From: Desulfobacteraceae bacterium
GTDB lineage: Bacteria; Desulfobacterota; Desulfobacteria; Desulfobacterales; Desulfosalsimonadaceae
Length of the DNA: 33,074 nucleotides
Reading direction: 5' to 3'
Assembly: GCA_003599885.1 (NCBI GenBank)
Contig: QZKW01000070.1
Coordinates: 1-33,074 of the forward strand
This document shows positions 7,650 to 15,880 of this stretch, piece after piece. Below the pieces are notes generated by a model. It ran no database searches and was not told where the DNA came from. It worked only from the letters and a program-made list of their open reading frames with translations. The translations under genes were made by a program, and so were the position numbers. Within the stretch, counting starts at the first letter, position 1. Each line of letters opens with the position of its first letter.

Positions 7650-8837
7650 ATGAAACAACTTAAAAGCCGCTTAAAAGACGGAATGGGTATTTTTGCTGAA
7701 TCCCATAAAGTATACAAAAAACTGCAGAAACACCTCGACAAACAGCCTGTTGGCTTTCCGGCCACAGCATCCGGTGTGGAGCGCCGCCTACTAAGGGACG
7801 CCTTTACCGTTGACGAGGCAGGCGTGGCCCTTGAAATGAGTTATAAATTTCAATCCTTTGACCAGATTTCCGAAAAATTAAAAGGCAGAAAAATTCCTGA
7901 GGAACGCCTTCAGTCCATGCTGGATAATATGGAAAGCCACGGTGCGATTTTTGTCAAAATGAAGGACGGACAAAAAGAATATGCCCTGCATCCCATTGCC
8001 GTAGGTATCTGGGAAATGAAAGTGCCCACCATGACTGCTAATTACTATATGGATTTTCGCAAATACATGTACCAGTCCTTCGGCATGGCATTCCTTTCCA
8101 CCGCCATTCCCCAGATGCGCGTCATACCGGTGGAAAAGAGCGTCACCACGGAGCTTAATATTGCCACCTATGATGAAATCCGGGAACTGGTGCTTCAAAA
8201 TGACGGACGTATCGGAGTGGCCGAATGTGTTTGCCGAAAAGGACGGGACACCATCGGACGTCATTGCAAGGAAACAACCAGGCGGGAAGTCTGCATCATG
8301 TTCAGGGATTTCCATGACCAGTATACACGAAACGGCTTCGGCCGCTCCATATCCAAGGAAGAGGCGTTTGAAATCCTGGCCCAAAACGAAAAAGAGGGGC
8401 TGGTCCTGATGCCTTCCAATTCTCAGGAAGCCCAGTTTGTCTGCAGCTGCTGCAAATGCTGCTGCGCATGCCTTGAAGGAGTCAGCTTGCTGGCCAAACC
8501 ATCGGAATTTGTGAAAAATAATTATCATGCGGTATTGGATGCGGAAAAATGCATCGGGTGCGGAAAGTGCGGCAAAAAATGCAAGATGGAAGCCATAAAC
8601 ATGCAGCCCATAAACGACAGCAAAAAAGTAAACGCCATTGGAATTGATCTGAACCGCTGCATCGGATGCGGCGTGTGCGTGACCTTCTGCAAACCCGGCG
8701 CGTTAACGATGGCAAAAAAAGAAATCCAGACCGCCCCGCCCAGGGACATGGACACCATGTACGAAGAAATCATGAAACAGAAAAAAGGCACAGCGCGAAG
8801 AACCGTTCATATTGGGCGGAAAGTGATTGGGATTTAA
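7650..8837 (+). CDS. Multi-cluster 4Fe-4S protein with Cys-rich centre (candidate electron donor)
   Basis: A 395-residue iron-sulfur protein. Residues 1-120 are helical and resemble a winged-helix-type domain. A middle part holds CVCR (C193, C195) with C206 and C215. A very Cys-rich stretch follows, with seven Cys within ten residues (265-274, CSCCKCCCAC). Two classical ferredoxin motifs C-x2-C-x2-C-x3-C end the protein (301-311 and 337-347), in each case followed by Lys rather than the usual Pro. It is likely to pass electrons from a reduced carrier to the activator ATPases or the reductase; that role is inferred from its place between activators and the acetyl-CoA-synthase-like gene. GGGGG precedes the start. 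The precise family name is not known to me. Confidence 0.8.
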   Translation: MKQLKSRLKDGMGIFAESHKVYKKLQKHLDKQPVGFPATASGVERRLLRDAFTVDEAGVALEMSYKFQSFDQISEKLKGRKIPEERLQSMLDNMESHGAIFVKMKDGQKEYALHPIAVGIWEMKVPTMTANYYMDFRKYMYQSFGMAFLSTAIPQMRVIPVEKSVTTELNIATYDEIRELVLQNDGRIGVAECVCRKGRDTIGRHCKETTRREVCIMFRDFHDQYTRNGFGRSISKEEAFEILAQNEKEGLVLMPSNSQEAQFVCSCCKCCCACLEGVSLLAKPSEFVKNNYHAVLDAEKCIGCGKCGKKCKMEAINMQPINDSKKVNAIGIDLNRCIGCGVCVTFCKPGALTMAKKEIQTAPPRDMDTMYEEIMKQKKGTARRTVHIGRKVIGI

Positions 8838-8838
8838 T

Positions 8839-9597
8839 ATGGGACTTTTTGACAAACACTATTCCGAAATCATCTCTTTCCTTGACCGGAAAAAAAGTCA
8901 GGGCATTGTTTCCGAACTTTTCCCCGCTCCCGGATCCGACTGGCCATCTGAGAAAAATCGTAATCTGGTACTGGGCCAGGATACGGCTGTGGAACTCGGC
9001 AATCCAAAAGACGCTTCCACGTCTTTTCTGGTGTGGGCGAATCAACCGGATAAAATAAAAAACAGCCGGATTACCCTTGTGGGCCCGGACTTACCGCAAC
9101 TCAGCGGCAAACAGGTCTCTTTCGGCAAAATTGTCATTGTTAATGCCGCAGATTTTGATGAGGACAATACCTATGACCGGTACCGTGAAATGGAATTATT
9201 GCGCTACGACATTCATTTAAAAGGCTACATGATGCGCGGCGTCTCCCAGCAGCAAAGAGAATGGAGCCGGGTAAGCAAGGAAGCTGTCAGCAACGGTTTT
9301 TCCTTTAAACATCTCGGCGGCGCACTGATCGACAAATTTTCGCAAATGCCCTATGTCCGGGCGGTGGAAACCATTTTCATAACATCAGTCAAAGAAGATG
9401 TCCTTGAAATGCAGACCATTTCAAACAGTGTCGGACTTCTGATCAGCGCCATGAATAAAATGGCGGAAGAAATGTCCTTTGACTGTGATGCCTGCGAATA
9501 TAACGAGGTTTGCGCCGATGTGGAAGAGCTAAGGTCTATGAGAGATAAATTAGGGAGAGACGCGTTAAAAGAAAAGGAGACCGCAGCCAGTGCCTGA
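8839..9597 (+). CDS. Stand-alone acetyl-CoA synthase (AcsB/CdhC) middle-domain-like protein
   Basis: This 252-residue protein aligns by eye with the central domain of bacterial acetyl-CoA synthase beta subunit. Matches in order are: VELG (51-54), ITLVGPDL (78-85) like IEVIGPDI, a YREMELLRYDIH segment (115-126) like the FEGVLERRIHDF segment, REWSRVSKEAVSNGFSFKHLG (140-160) like the INWLRVSKDAVAKGFRF segment, and a following beta strand. The aligned Trp lies in a region implicated in CoA binding in AcsB. It ends soon after a short Cys motif C216-x2-C219-x5-C225, so the rest of the A-cluster domain, including the nickel-binding Cys-Gly-Cys, is absent. The ATG at 839-type position just after the previous stop is preferred to an upstream TTG. 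It overlaps the CooC-like gene. Its role could be CoA-substrate binding, docking or cluster carriage. Confidence 0.72.
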   Translation: MGLFDKHYSEIISFLDRKKSQGIVSELFPAPGSDWPSEKNRNLVLGQDTAVELGNPKDASTSFLVWANQPDKIKNSRITLVGPDLPQLSGKQVSFGKIVIVNAADFDEDNTYDRYREMELLRYDIHLKGYMMRGVSQQQREWSRVSKEAVSNGFSFKHLGGALIDKFSQMPYVRAVETIFITSVKEDVLEMQTISNSVGLLISAMNKMAEEMSFDCDACEYNEVCADVEELRSMRDKLGRDALKEKETAASA

Positions 9598-10360
9598 TTC
9601 TCAAAATGGAAAAACAGCGATACTTGCAATGTGCGGAAAAGGCGGTGTGGGCAAGACGTCTCTTAGCGCCACCATTGTTAAAATTCTTTCCTCAAACCCA
9701 AACAACAAAGTCCTGGCCATCGATGCAGACCCGGCAGTGGGCTTGTCCACCGCGCTGGGCATCGAAGTTTCAAAGACCGTGGATGATATCCGAAACGAAT
9801 TAATCAAACGGGTTGGAGACGGAAAAGCCACCGATAAAGCAGAAATGCTCTCCATGCTGGATTATGAAATGTTTTCCGCCTTGGAAGAGCACAAAAACAT
9901 CGCGTTTCTAGCCATCGGACGGCCGGAAAAAGAAGGCTGCTACTGCCAGGTAAATCACATTTTAAAAGACCTGATCGCGTCCATGGCGGACAATTTTGAT
10001 TATGTTGTCATTGATGGGGAAGCAGGAATTGAACAGGTGAACCGGCGGGTTATGGAAAAAGTCACCCATCTGATCCTGGTTTCCGATGCGTCGCGCAAGG
10101 GTCTTAATGTGGTTCAGACCATTAAGGACGTTTCTGATGATGCCATTGATTATGAAAAAGCCGGCCTGATTTTAAACCGGCTGAGAAATGCGGAAGAAAG
10201 GGAAAAACTTTCCATTCCGCCGGAGCTGAATTGCCTGGGCTGGATACCGGAAGATGACACCATCCGGTCTTTTGACATTGAAGGGAAAAGCATTCTGGAA
10301 ATTGATGACTCTCCGGCCATGGCTGCGGTAAAAAATTGTTTGAGAGAAATAGGCCTGTAA
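9590..10360 (+). CDS. CooC/AcsF-like nickel-maturation ATPase
   Basis: A MinD/ParA-type ATPase of the CooC family, 256 residues. It has a deviant Walker A (CGKGGVGKTS, residues 15-24), IDADP in the switch region, a CYC motif (C117, C119) matching the metal-binding C-x-C of CooC, and VVIDGEAGIEQ. CooC proteins help insert nickel into CO dehydrogenase or acetyl-CoA synthase. No CO dehydrogenase is in view, and the only related neighbour is the overlapping acetyl-CoA-synthase-like gene. The start is GTG, chosen from AAGGAGA nine bases upstream; it overlaps the previous stop by 8 bases, implying coupling. It may load a metal onto a component of this operon or act as a general ATP-driven electron or cluster factor. 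Confidence 0.82.
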   Translation: MPDSQNGKTAILAMCGKGGVGKTSLSATIVKILSSNPNNKVLAIDADPAVGLSTALGIEVSKTVDDIRNELIKRVGDGKATDKAEMLSMLDYEMFSALEEHKNIAFLAIGRPEKEGCYCQVNHILKDLIASMADNFDYVVIDGEAGIEQVNRRVMEKVTHLILVSDASRKGLNVVQTIKDVSDDAIDYEKAGLILNRLRNAEEREKLSIPPELNCLGWIPEDDTIRSFDIEGKSILEIDDSPAMAAVKNCLREIGL

Positions 10361-10401
10361 CAGAAAACAACTGAACAAATCTCATCAGATAGGAGACAGA
10401 A

Positions 10402-11514
10402 ATGAAAAGGTTCCAGGAACTTCTGGAAAGCCCGCAGAATGATCTGGTAGAGCAGGCGGTGGCGGACGGGCGCATACCCATCGGATATTCCTGTTCATTC
10501 GTGCCGGAAGCCTTTCTGATGGCTGACAAGCTTTTCCCGGTGCGCCTGCATGCGCCCGGTATCGCCGGAACCGAAATTGCGGATATCTATCTTTCCAACT
10601 TTATCTGTACCTATGCGCGCAGTCTTCTGGAGTTTGCCTTAGACGACCGGTTCGATCAGATACAGGGATGGGTGTTCGTGCCCTCCTGCAACCATATGCA
10701 GCGGCTTATTGATAACCTGGAATATCTCAAAAAACCCGCATTCAGTCATGTCCTCGATGTTCCCCGCAAGGTGACCGGGGCCACGATTGCCTGGCAGGCA
10801 GAGGAACTTCGGACGCTCGCGGAAAAACTCTCGGCGCATTTCGGCGTGGATATGTCTGATGACTCATTAAGTAAAGCCATTGCCGAATGGAACAGCTTCG
10901 CGGAAGTCATCCGATCCATTGGTGATCTGCGCAAAAGACCGGTCCCGCTCATTACCGGCACCGAGTTCCACAAGTTGATCATGGCATCCCTGGTTTCACC
11001 CAAAAACCTGATTCTTCCAAACATCCTCGATTTCCGCAAAGAGGTCGAAAAGAGAGACGGCATCGGGGTTTTCCGCGCCCGGCTGATGCTGGCGGGGTCG
11101 CATCTTCACAATCCTGAATTTATCCGGGTCATCGAGTCCCAGGGCGGGCTGGTGGTGGCGGACCATTTCTGCACAGGCTCCATTCCCGGGTTCATGCCCG
11201 TTGCCACGAATGGGGATCCCATCCGGACACTGGCCGAACACTCCTTCAAGAAGACGCTATGCCCGAGAATGATGGAGGACTTTGACCGACGGCTGAAAGC
11301 CATCATCGACACCGTAAAAGAGTATCAGGTGGACGGTGTTGTGATTGAAATCATCAAATTCTGCGACCTTTGGGGCGTGGATTCAATGCCCCTGGTGGAT
11401 GCACTCCGGAAAGAAGGAATCCCGGTGCTGAAACTGGAACGGGAATACTCTCTGGGCGGGGAAGGCCAGTTGCGGACCCGGGTGCAGGCGTTTATCGAAA
11501 GTATGGGCAAATAA
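10402..11514 (+). CDS. BcrC/HgdB-type iron-sulfur reductase small subunit, module 2
   Basis: A 370-residue paralogue of the module 1 small subunit. The six Cys are in the same context, and the first three at identical positions: YSCSFVPEAF (C31), NFICTYARS (C69), VPSCNHMQRL (C96), DHFCTGS (C257), TLCPRMM (C287) and KFCDLWG (C321), followed by VLKLEREYSLGG. The usual CDGMRR is here CNHMQR, a change of the acidic residue next to the cluster Cys. A double-cubane cluster or one [4Fe-4S] plus extra ligands are both possible. It begins after TAGGAGACAG, 41 bases after the CooC-like gene, and is followed 14 bases later by its large subunit. Confidence 0.86.
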   Translation: MKRFQELLESPQNDLVEQAVADGRIPIGYSCSFVPEAFLMADKLFPVRLHAPGIAGTEIADIYLSNFICTYARSLLEFALDDRFDQIQGWVFVPSCNHMQRLIDNLEYLKKPAFSHVLDVPRKVTGATIAWQAEELRTLAEKLSAHFGVDMSDDSLSKAIAEWNSFAEVIRSIGDLRKRPVPLITGTEFHKLIMASLVSPKNLILPNILDFRKEVEKRDGIGVFRARLMLAGSHLHNPEFIRVIESQGGLVVADHFCTGSIPGFMPVATNGDPIRTLAEHSFKKTLCPRMMEDFDRRLKAIIDTVKEYQVDGVVIEIIKFCDLWGVDSMPLVDALRKEGIPVLKLEREYSLGGEGQLRTRVQAFIESMGK

Positions 11515-11528
11515 GGATTCAGATCACC

Positions 11529-13046
11529 ATGAAAGACACATTGGCAACCGCAAAACATTTTGTCGAGAGGCTGCCGGGCCTGGCAAAGGACTTTTTTCAT
11601 TACTCCATAATCGGATACTTCTTTGAAACGAAAAGTTTTCAGGACGCATTCATCTACACAAAATACTGGGCGTTCATCTGGGGCAATATCTTTAAGCTCG
11701 TCATCAGGCTCTTTTTTAAAAAAGGGCCTGTGGCCGTTGTCCGGTTTTTTATGCAATACCCCTGGATACTGCGGTTTCTCACCGCAACAAAACTGCTGCG
11801 CAGGCTCACAAAAGGACGCAAAGGGGCTTATCTTGAGTCCACCGCCCTGGTGATTCATGCCATCGCTGTTTTGCTGGTGGAAAAACTGGAAGAAGTCATT
11901 TATCAGCCGGAGCGCCTGCTCATTAATGAGGATCTGGTCCCGCCCGAAATCGCTATGGCCATGGGGCTCAATGTATGGCTTGTGGAGGGCATGGGAATCC
12001 TGCTGCCGTTTTTAAATTCCGAGGCATGCCTGGGTTTCATCGACGAGGCGGAAAACGCCGGAATGAACCCGGATTCGTGCAGCTTTGTCAAGTCTGCCGT
12101 GGGAATGGTCATCAAAAACCAGCAGCCAAAAGGGTGCGCCATGGTCAGTTCCAATATGCCCTGTGACGCGGGCATGGCATCCTATTCCTACATCGAAAAA
12201 CAATTTGATATCCCCACATACCGCGTGGATGTGCCCTATAATTTCCACAATGAACGGGCGGAAAAGCTCTTTGTGGAAGACCTAAAGGGCATGATCGCAT
12301 TTCTTGAAAAACATACGCCAGGGCGCATGGACTGGGAAAAACTCCGGGATATCTGCGAGAAACGCAACTACATGATGGAGCTGGAACTGGAACTCTGGGA
12401 CATGATGCGGGTTTCGCCCGCACCCCTGGCTTCTGAGGCCATCTGGCTGAGTCATTTGTTTCTATTTCACTGGTTTCCCGGAAACAAATTCAGTATCCGG
12501 CTGTATGAACGCCTGGTGGAACTGGCGAAGAAGAATCTGGCGGCAAAAATCCCTGCCGTAGAAAACGAAAAATACCGGGCCGTGCTCTGGAACCCGCCAT
12601 TCCCCCAATTTCCGGATATCTTCAATCTGGTGGAACGAGCCCACGGCATCACGCTCATCATGGACAGCATGAGCTACAACCATCATGATCTCATTGACAC
12701 GTCCACACCGGAAAGCATGCTTGGCGGACTGGCGAAAATCATCATGGACGGGCCCATGGTGCGTCACACCCGGGGACCAGCCGAGAATTACCTGGACGAT
12801 ATTTTCAGGTGCTACAAACAGTTCGATCTGGATATGGTCTGGATCGCTAATCATGTGGGATGTAAAGGCGGACAGGCCATGAACGGGATACTCCGGGAGA
12901 AGTGCCGTGAAATGAAGATCCCGCTTTTGGTCCTCGATTATGACCTGCTTGACCCCCGCATTGTTTCCCATGAGGGCATGATGAAACAGGTGGATGATTT
13001 TATGGAAACCGTCATGAAACCAAGGCAGCCTTTGCCTGCGCTATAA
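11529..13046 (+). CDS. BcrB/HgdA-type iron-sulfur reductase large subunit, module 2, with N-terminal extension
   Basis: A 505-residue protein paralogous to the module 1 large subunit. Family Cys: PDSCSFVKSAVGM (C184), MPCDAGM (C212) and NHVGCKGGQAM (C445). It also shares the DTSTP-x2-ML and PMVR-x3-RGP motifs. Compared with its paralogue it has extra N-terminal sequence (about residues 20-95) rich in aromatic, hydrophobic and basic residues, which could be an amphipathic membrane-contact region. The ATG at 11529 is chosen because a longer frame would start deep inside the preceding gene. It likely forms a heterodimer with the preceding small subunit and is served by the activator that follows. 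Its substrate is unknown. Confidence 0.83.
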   Translation: MKDTLATAKHFVERLPGLAKDFFHYSIIGYFFETKSFQDAFIYTKYWAFIWGNIFKLVIRLFFKKGPVAVVRFFMQYPWILRFLTATKLLRRLTKGRKGAYLESTALVIHAIAVLLVEKLEEVIYQPERLLINEDLVPPEIAMAMGLNVWLVEGMGILLPFLNSEACLGFIDEAENAGMNPDSCSFVKSAVGMVIKNQQPKGCAMVSSNMPCDAGMASYSYIEKQFDIPTYRVDVPYNFHNERAEKLFVEDLKGMIAFLEKHTPGRMDWEKLRDICEKRNYMMELELELWDMMRVSPAPLASEAIWLSHLFLFHWFPGNKFSIRLYERLVELAKKNLAAKIPAVENEKYRAVLWNPPFPQFPDIFNLVERAHGITLIMDSMSYNHHDLIDTSTPESMLGGLAKIIMDGPMVRHTRGPAENYLDDIFRCYKQFDLDMVWIANHVGCKGGQAMNGILREKCREMKIPLLVLDYDLLDPRIVSHEGMMKQVDDFMETVMKPRQPLPAL

Positions 13047-13077
13047 TAAAAAAGAATCTGAAAGGTAATGAAAGAAA

Positions 13078-13875
13078 ATGACCCAAAAATACTTTGGCGG
13101 CTGCGATGTGGGATCAACCACAGGCAAAGCCGCCATTCTGGATGAAACCGGCACCATCGTCAGCACGTCTATTGTTCCCAGCGAGATTGACCCAGAAATA
13201 ACCTCGATAAAAGCCCTTGAGCAGGCCTGCGGTCAGGTGGCAGACCTTGAAAGCTACAAAAACCTTGCCCGCATTGTGGGCACAGGATACGGACGAAATG
13301 AAGTGGCGTTTGCCAATGAAAATATTTCAGAAATCAGCTGTCATGCCATGGGCACTTTTTTTTGTAACAAAGATATCAAGACCATCGTGGATATCGGCGG
13401 GCAGGATGTGAAGACCATCGCCATCGCAGATGACGGATCGGTCCTGGAGTTTGCCATGAACGACAAGTGCGCTGCCGGCACCGGCCGTTTTCTTGAGGCC
13501 ATGAGCCGGATATTCCGCATGGATCTTGACCAATTTTCCATGCTTTCCTTAAACGCCCGGAAATCAATACCCGTCACGGCCCAGTGCAGTGTATTTGCCG
13601 AGAGCGAGGTGATCAGCCTCCTGGCCCGGAAAAGTCCGCCCGAGGAAGTTGCTGCGGGTATCGAGTCGGCGGTTTCCAAGCGATGCTTTTCGCTCCTTAA
13701 ACGCATCGGCATGCGCCCTCTGGTAACGGTCACCGGCGGATGTGCCAAAAACCAGGGACTCATCAAGTCGCTCTCAAAAAAAATCAACATGGAAGTGACG
13801 AAGCTCCCGGTGGATCCGCAGATTATCGGCGCCTTGGGTGCTGCGGTCTTTGCCAGGAGAAACGGGCGGGGGTAA
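13078..13875 (+). CDS. BadF/HgdC-type activator ATPase, module 2
   Basis: Third activator ATPase, 265 residues, with fully canonical motifs: GGCDVGSTTGKAA, GTGYGR, DIGGQDVKT, NDKCAAGTGRF (C131), TAQCSVFAESEV (C170), VTGGCAKNQG and a C-terminal IIGALGAAVFA. As the only activator beside the second reductase pair, it probably acts as a homodimer around one [4Fe-4S] cluster, as in HgdC, in contrast to the two-gene activator of module 1. The start follows an AAAGGT site and lies 31 bases after the large subunit. Confidence 0.9.
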   Translation: MTQKYFGGCDVGSTTGKAAILDETGTIVSTSIVPSEIDPEITSIKALEQACGQVADLESYKNLARIVGTGYGRNEVAFANENISEISCHAMGTFFCNKDIKTIVDIGGQDVKTIAIADDGSVLEFAMNDKCAAGTGRFLEAMSRIFRMDLDQFSMLSLNARKSIPVTAQCSVFAESEVISLLARKSPPEEVAAGIESAVSKRCFSLLKRIGMRPLVTVTGGCAKNQGLIKSLSKKINMEVTKLPVDPQIIGALGAAVFARRNGRG

Positions 13876-13933
13876 AAACGAAATCAGAAATTCATCAAGA
13901 ATCGAATGTCCCTTTAAAAATTAGGAGGATCGC

Positions 13934-15880
13934 ATGCCAAAAGGATATATGGGTAAAATCCTGATGGTCAATTTATCCGACGGAACCATGGAAGAACAGC
14001 CCATTCCGGATTCCGTGTATGAAAAATTTCTCTCCGGCTCCGGCCTGGGAGGATTCATCCTTTATAATAACATTCCCCCGGATGCCGATCCTCTGGGCCC
14101 TGACAATCTCCTGGGCTTTGTATCCGGTCTTTTGACCGGAACCGGCAGCCTGTTCACCGGGCGATGGATGGTGGTGGGCAAATCGCCGTTAACCGGCGGC
14201 TACGGCGAAGCCAACTGCGGGGGCAATTTTTCCCCGGCCATCAAGCGCTGCGGGTATGACGGTATTTTTTTCAAGGGCATCAGCGAAAAACCTGTTTATT
14301 TATATATCAAAAACGGCAAGGCGGAACTCAAAGACGCGGAATACCTGTGGGGAAAAGATGCCATTGAAACCGAAGAAACCTTAATTGCCGAACTGTCCAA
14401 AACCCGGAAGCCCAAAGTGGCATGCATCGGCCCGGCCGGCGAAAAATTGTCCTGCATATCCGGCATCAGCAACGATCTGGGGCGAATGGCCGCCCGGTCA
14501 GGACTCGGGGCAGTCATGGGATCCAAAAAATTAAAAGCCGTGGTGCTGGACAGCGCACAGAAGATCGAACCCGCCAACCGATATGAAATCAAGGCGCTGT
14601 CCCAGAAGTGCAACAAGTGGGTGCAGTTCCAGCCATGGTTCCTTTCCGGAAACGGATTGCGGATACTCGCGGCCCTCTTGAGATTCCTGCCGGTTCAGAC
14701 AGCCATGGACGGCATGCTGTGGAAATTCATGCTCCGGAAATGGGGGACCATCGCCCTGAACCAGTATTCCGTGGAACTCGGCGATTCGCCCATTAAAAAC
14801 TGGGCCGGTTCCAACCTGGATTTTACAAAAGAAAAATCAAACGCCATCAACCCGGACACGATTCTTGAAAGCGAAATTTCAAAATACCACTGTTATTCCT
14901 GCCCCCTGGGGTGCGGGGGAATATGTAAAGGCAAATTCCCCAACGGCGAAACGCACAAACCCGAATATGAATCCATTCTTGCTTTGAGCGGCCTGTGTCT
15001 TACTGACAAGATGGACAGCGTTTTTCAGATGAATGACCGCTTAAACCGGGCCGGGATGGACACGATTTCCGCAGGCGGAACCATCGCCTTTGCCATTGAG
15101 TGTTATGAGCGGGGAATTCTAACCAGAGAAGACACGGGCGGCCTGGAGCTGACCTGGGGAAACACGGATGCCATGCAGGCATTACTCGAAAAAATGATTG
15201 ACCGGGACGGCATCGGTGATATTCTCGCAGATGGCGTCAAAAAAGCATCGGAAAGAATCGGCAACAACTCCGACCAATATGCCATCCATGCCGGCGGACA
15301 GGAACTTCCCATGCATGACAGCCGGTTTGATCCGGGATTTGCCGTCCATTATGCCGTGGAAGCCACACCGGGTAGACATACCATCGGCTCCCAGATGTAT
15401 TATGAAATGTTCCGGCTCTGGAAAAAAGACAAATCCCTGCCCCGGCCCTGGCTGATGTACCTGAAAAGAAGCAAATACCAGGTCACGGAAAAAAAAGCCA
15501 TTGAAGCGGCCGCCTGCAGCAAGTTTATGAATGTTTTAAACGGCGCCGGCGGATGCGCCTTCGGCGCACAGATTGGTGTCGACCGGGTCCCTGTCTTTGA
15601 ATGGATAAACGCGGCCACCGGGTGGAACAAGACGCCCGAAGAATACATGGCCATCGGCAAACGGTTGCAGACACTCAAACAAGCATTTAATGTCAAACAC
15701 GGCATCGATCCGAAATCCACCAAACCCAGTTCCCGGGCTCTGGGGCAGCCTGCAATGACGGAAGGGGCCAACAAACACCGTACAGTCAATATTGACCGAA
15801 TGATGGCGGACTACTGGCGTCAGTTTAACTGGAACAAGGACACCGGCCGACCGCCGGAAGAGGTGATAGATGTTAACTAA
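13934..15880 (+). CDS. AOR-family tungsten/molybdenum oxidoreductase
   Basis: A 648-residue member of the aldehyde:ferredoxin oxidoreductase family, which also contains BamB, the active-site subunit of ATP-independent benzoyl-CoA reductase. The N-terminal part (MGKILMVNLS to about 200) is the tungstopterin-binding barrel-like domain, including the family GSGLGGF and CGGNF segments. Cluster ligands are C320-x2-C323-x3-C327 (CYSCPLGC) with the distant C541 in GAGGCAFG; an extra C331 is present. The GGQELPMHDSR segment (454-464) matches the conserved active-site region. A TAGGAGG site precedes the start. A small ferredoxin gene overlaps its 3' end, as expected of an electron-transfer partner. 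Aldehyde oxidation, carboxylate reduction or a BamB-like role are all possible. Confidence 0.87.
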   Translation: MPKGYMGKILMVNLSDGTMEEQPIPDSVYEKFLSGSGLGGFILYNNIPPDADPLGPDNLLGFVSGLLTGTGSLFTGRWMVVGKSPLTGGYGEANCGGNFSPAIKRCGYDGIFFKGISEKPVYLYIKNGKAELKDAEYLWGKDAIETEETLIAELSKTRKPKVACIGPAGEKLSCISGISNDLGRMAARSGLGAVMGSKKLKAVVLDSAQKIEPANRYEIKALSQKCNKWVQFQPWFLSGNGLRILAALLRFLPVQTAMDGMLWKFMLRKWGTIALNQYSVELGDSPIKNWAGSNLDFTKEKSNAINPDTILESEISKYHCYSCPLGCGGICKGKFPNGETHKPEYESILALSGLCLTDKMDSVFQMNDRLNRAGMDTISAGGTIAFAIECYERGILTREDTGGLELTWGNTDAMQALLEKMIDRDGIGDILADGVKKASERIGNNSDQYAIHAGGQELPMHDSRFDPGFAVHYAVEATPGRHTIGSQMYYEMFRLWKKDKSLPRPWLMYLKRSKYQVTEKKAIEAAACSKFMNVLNGAGGCAFGAQIGVDRVPVFEWINAATGWNKTPEEYMAIGKRLQTLKQAFNVKHGIDPKSTKPSSRALGQPAMTEGANKHRTVNIDRMMADYWRQFNWNKDTGRPPEEVIDVN

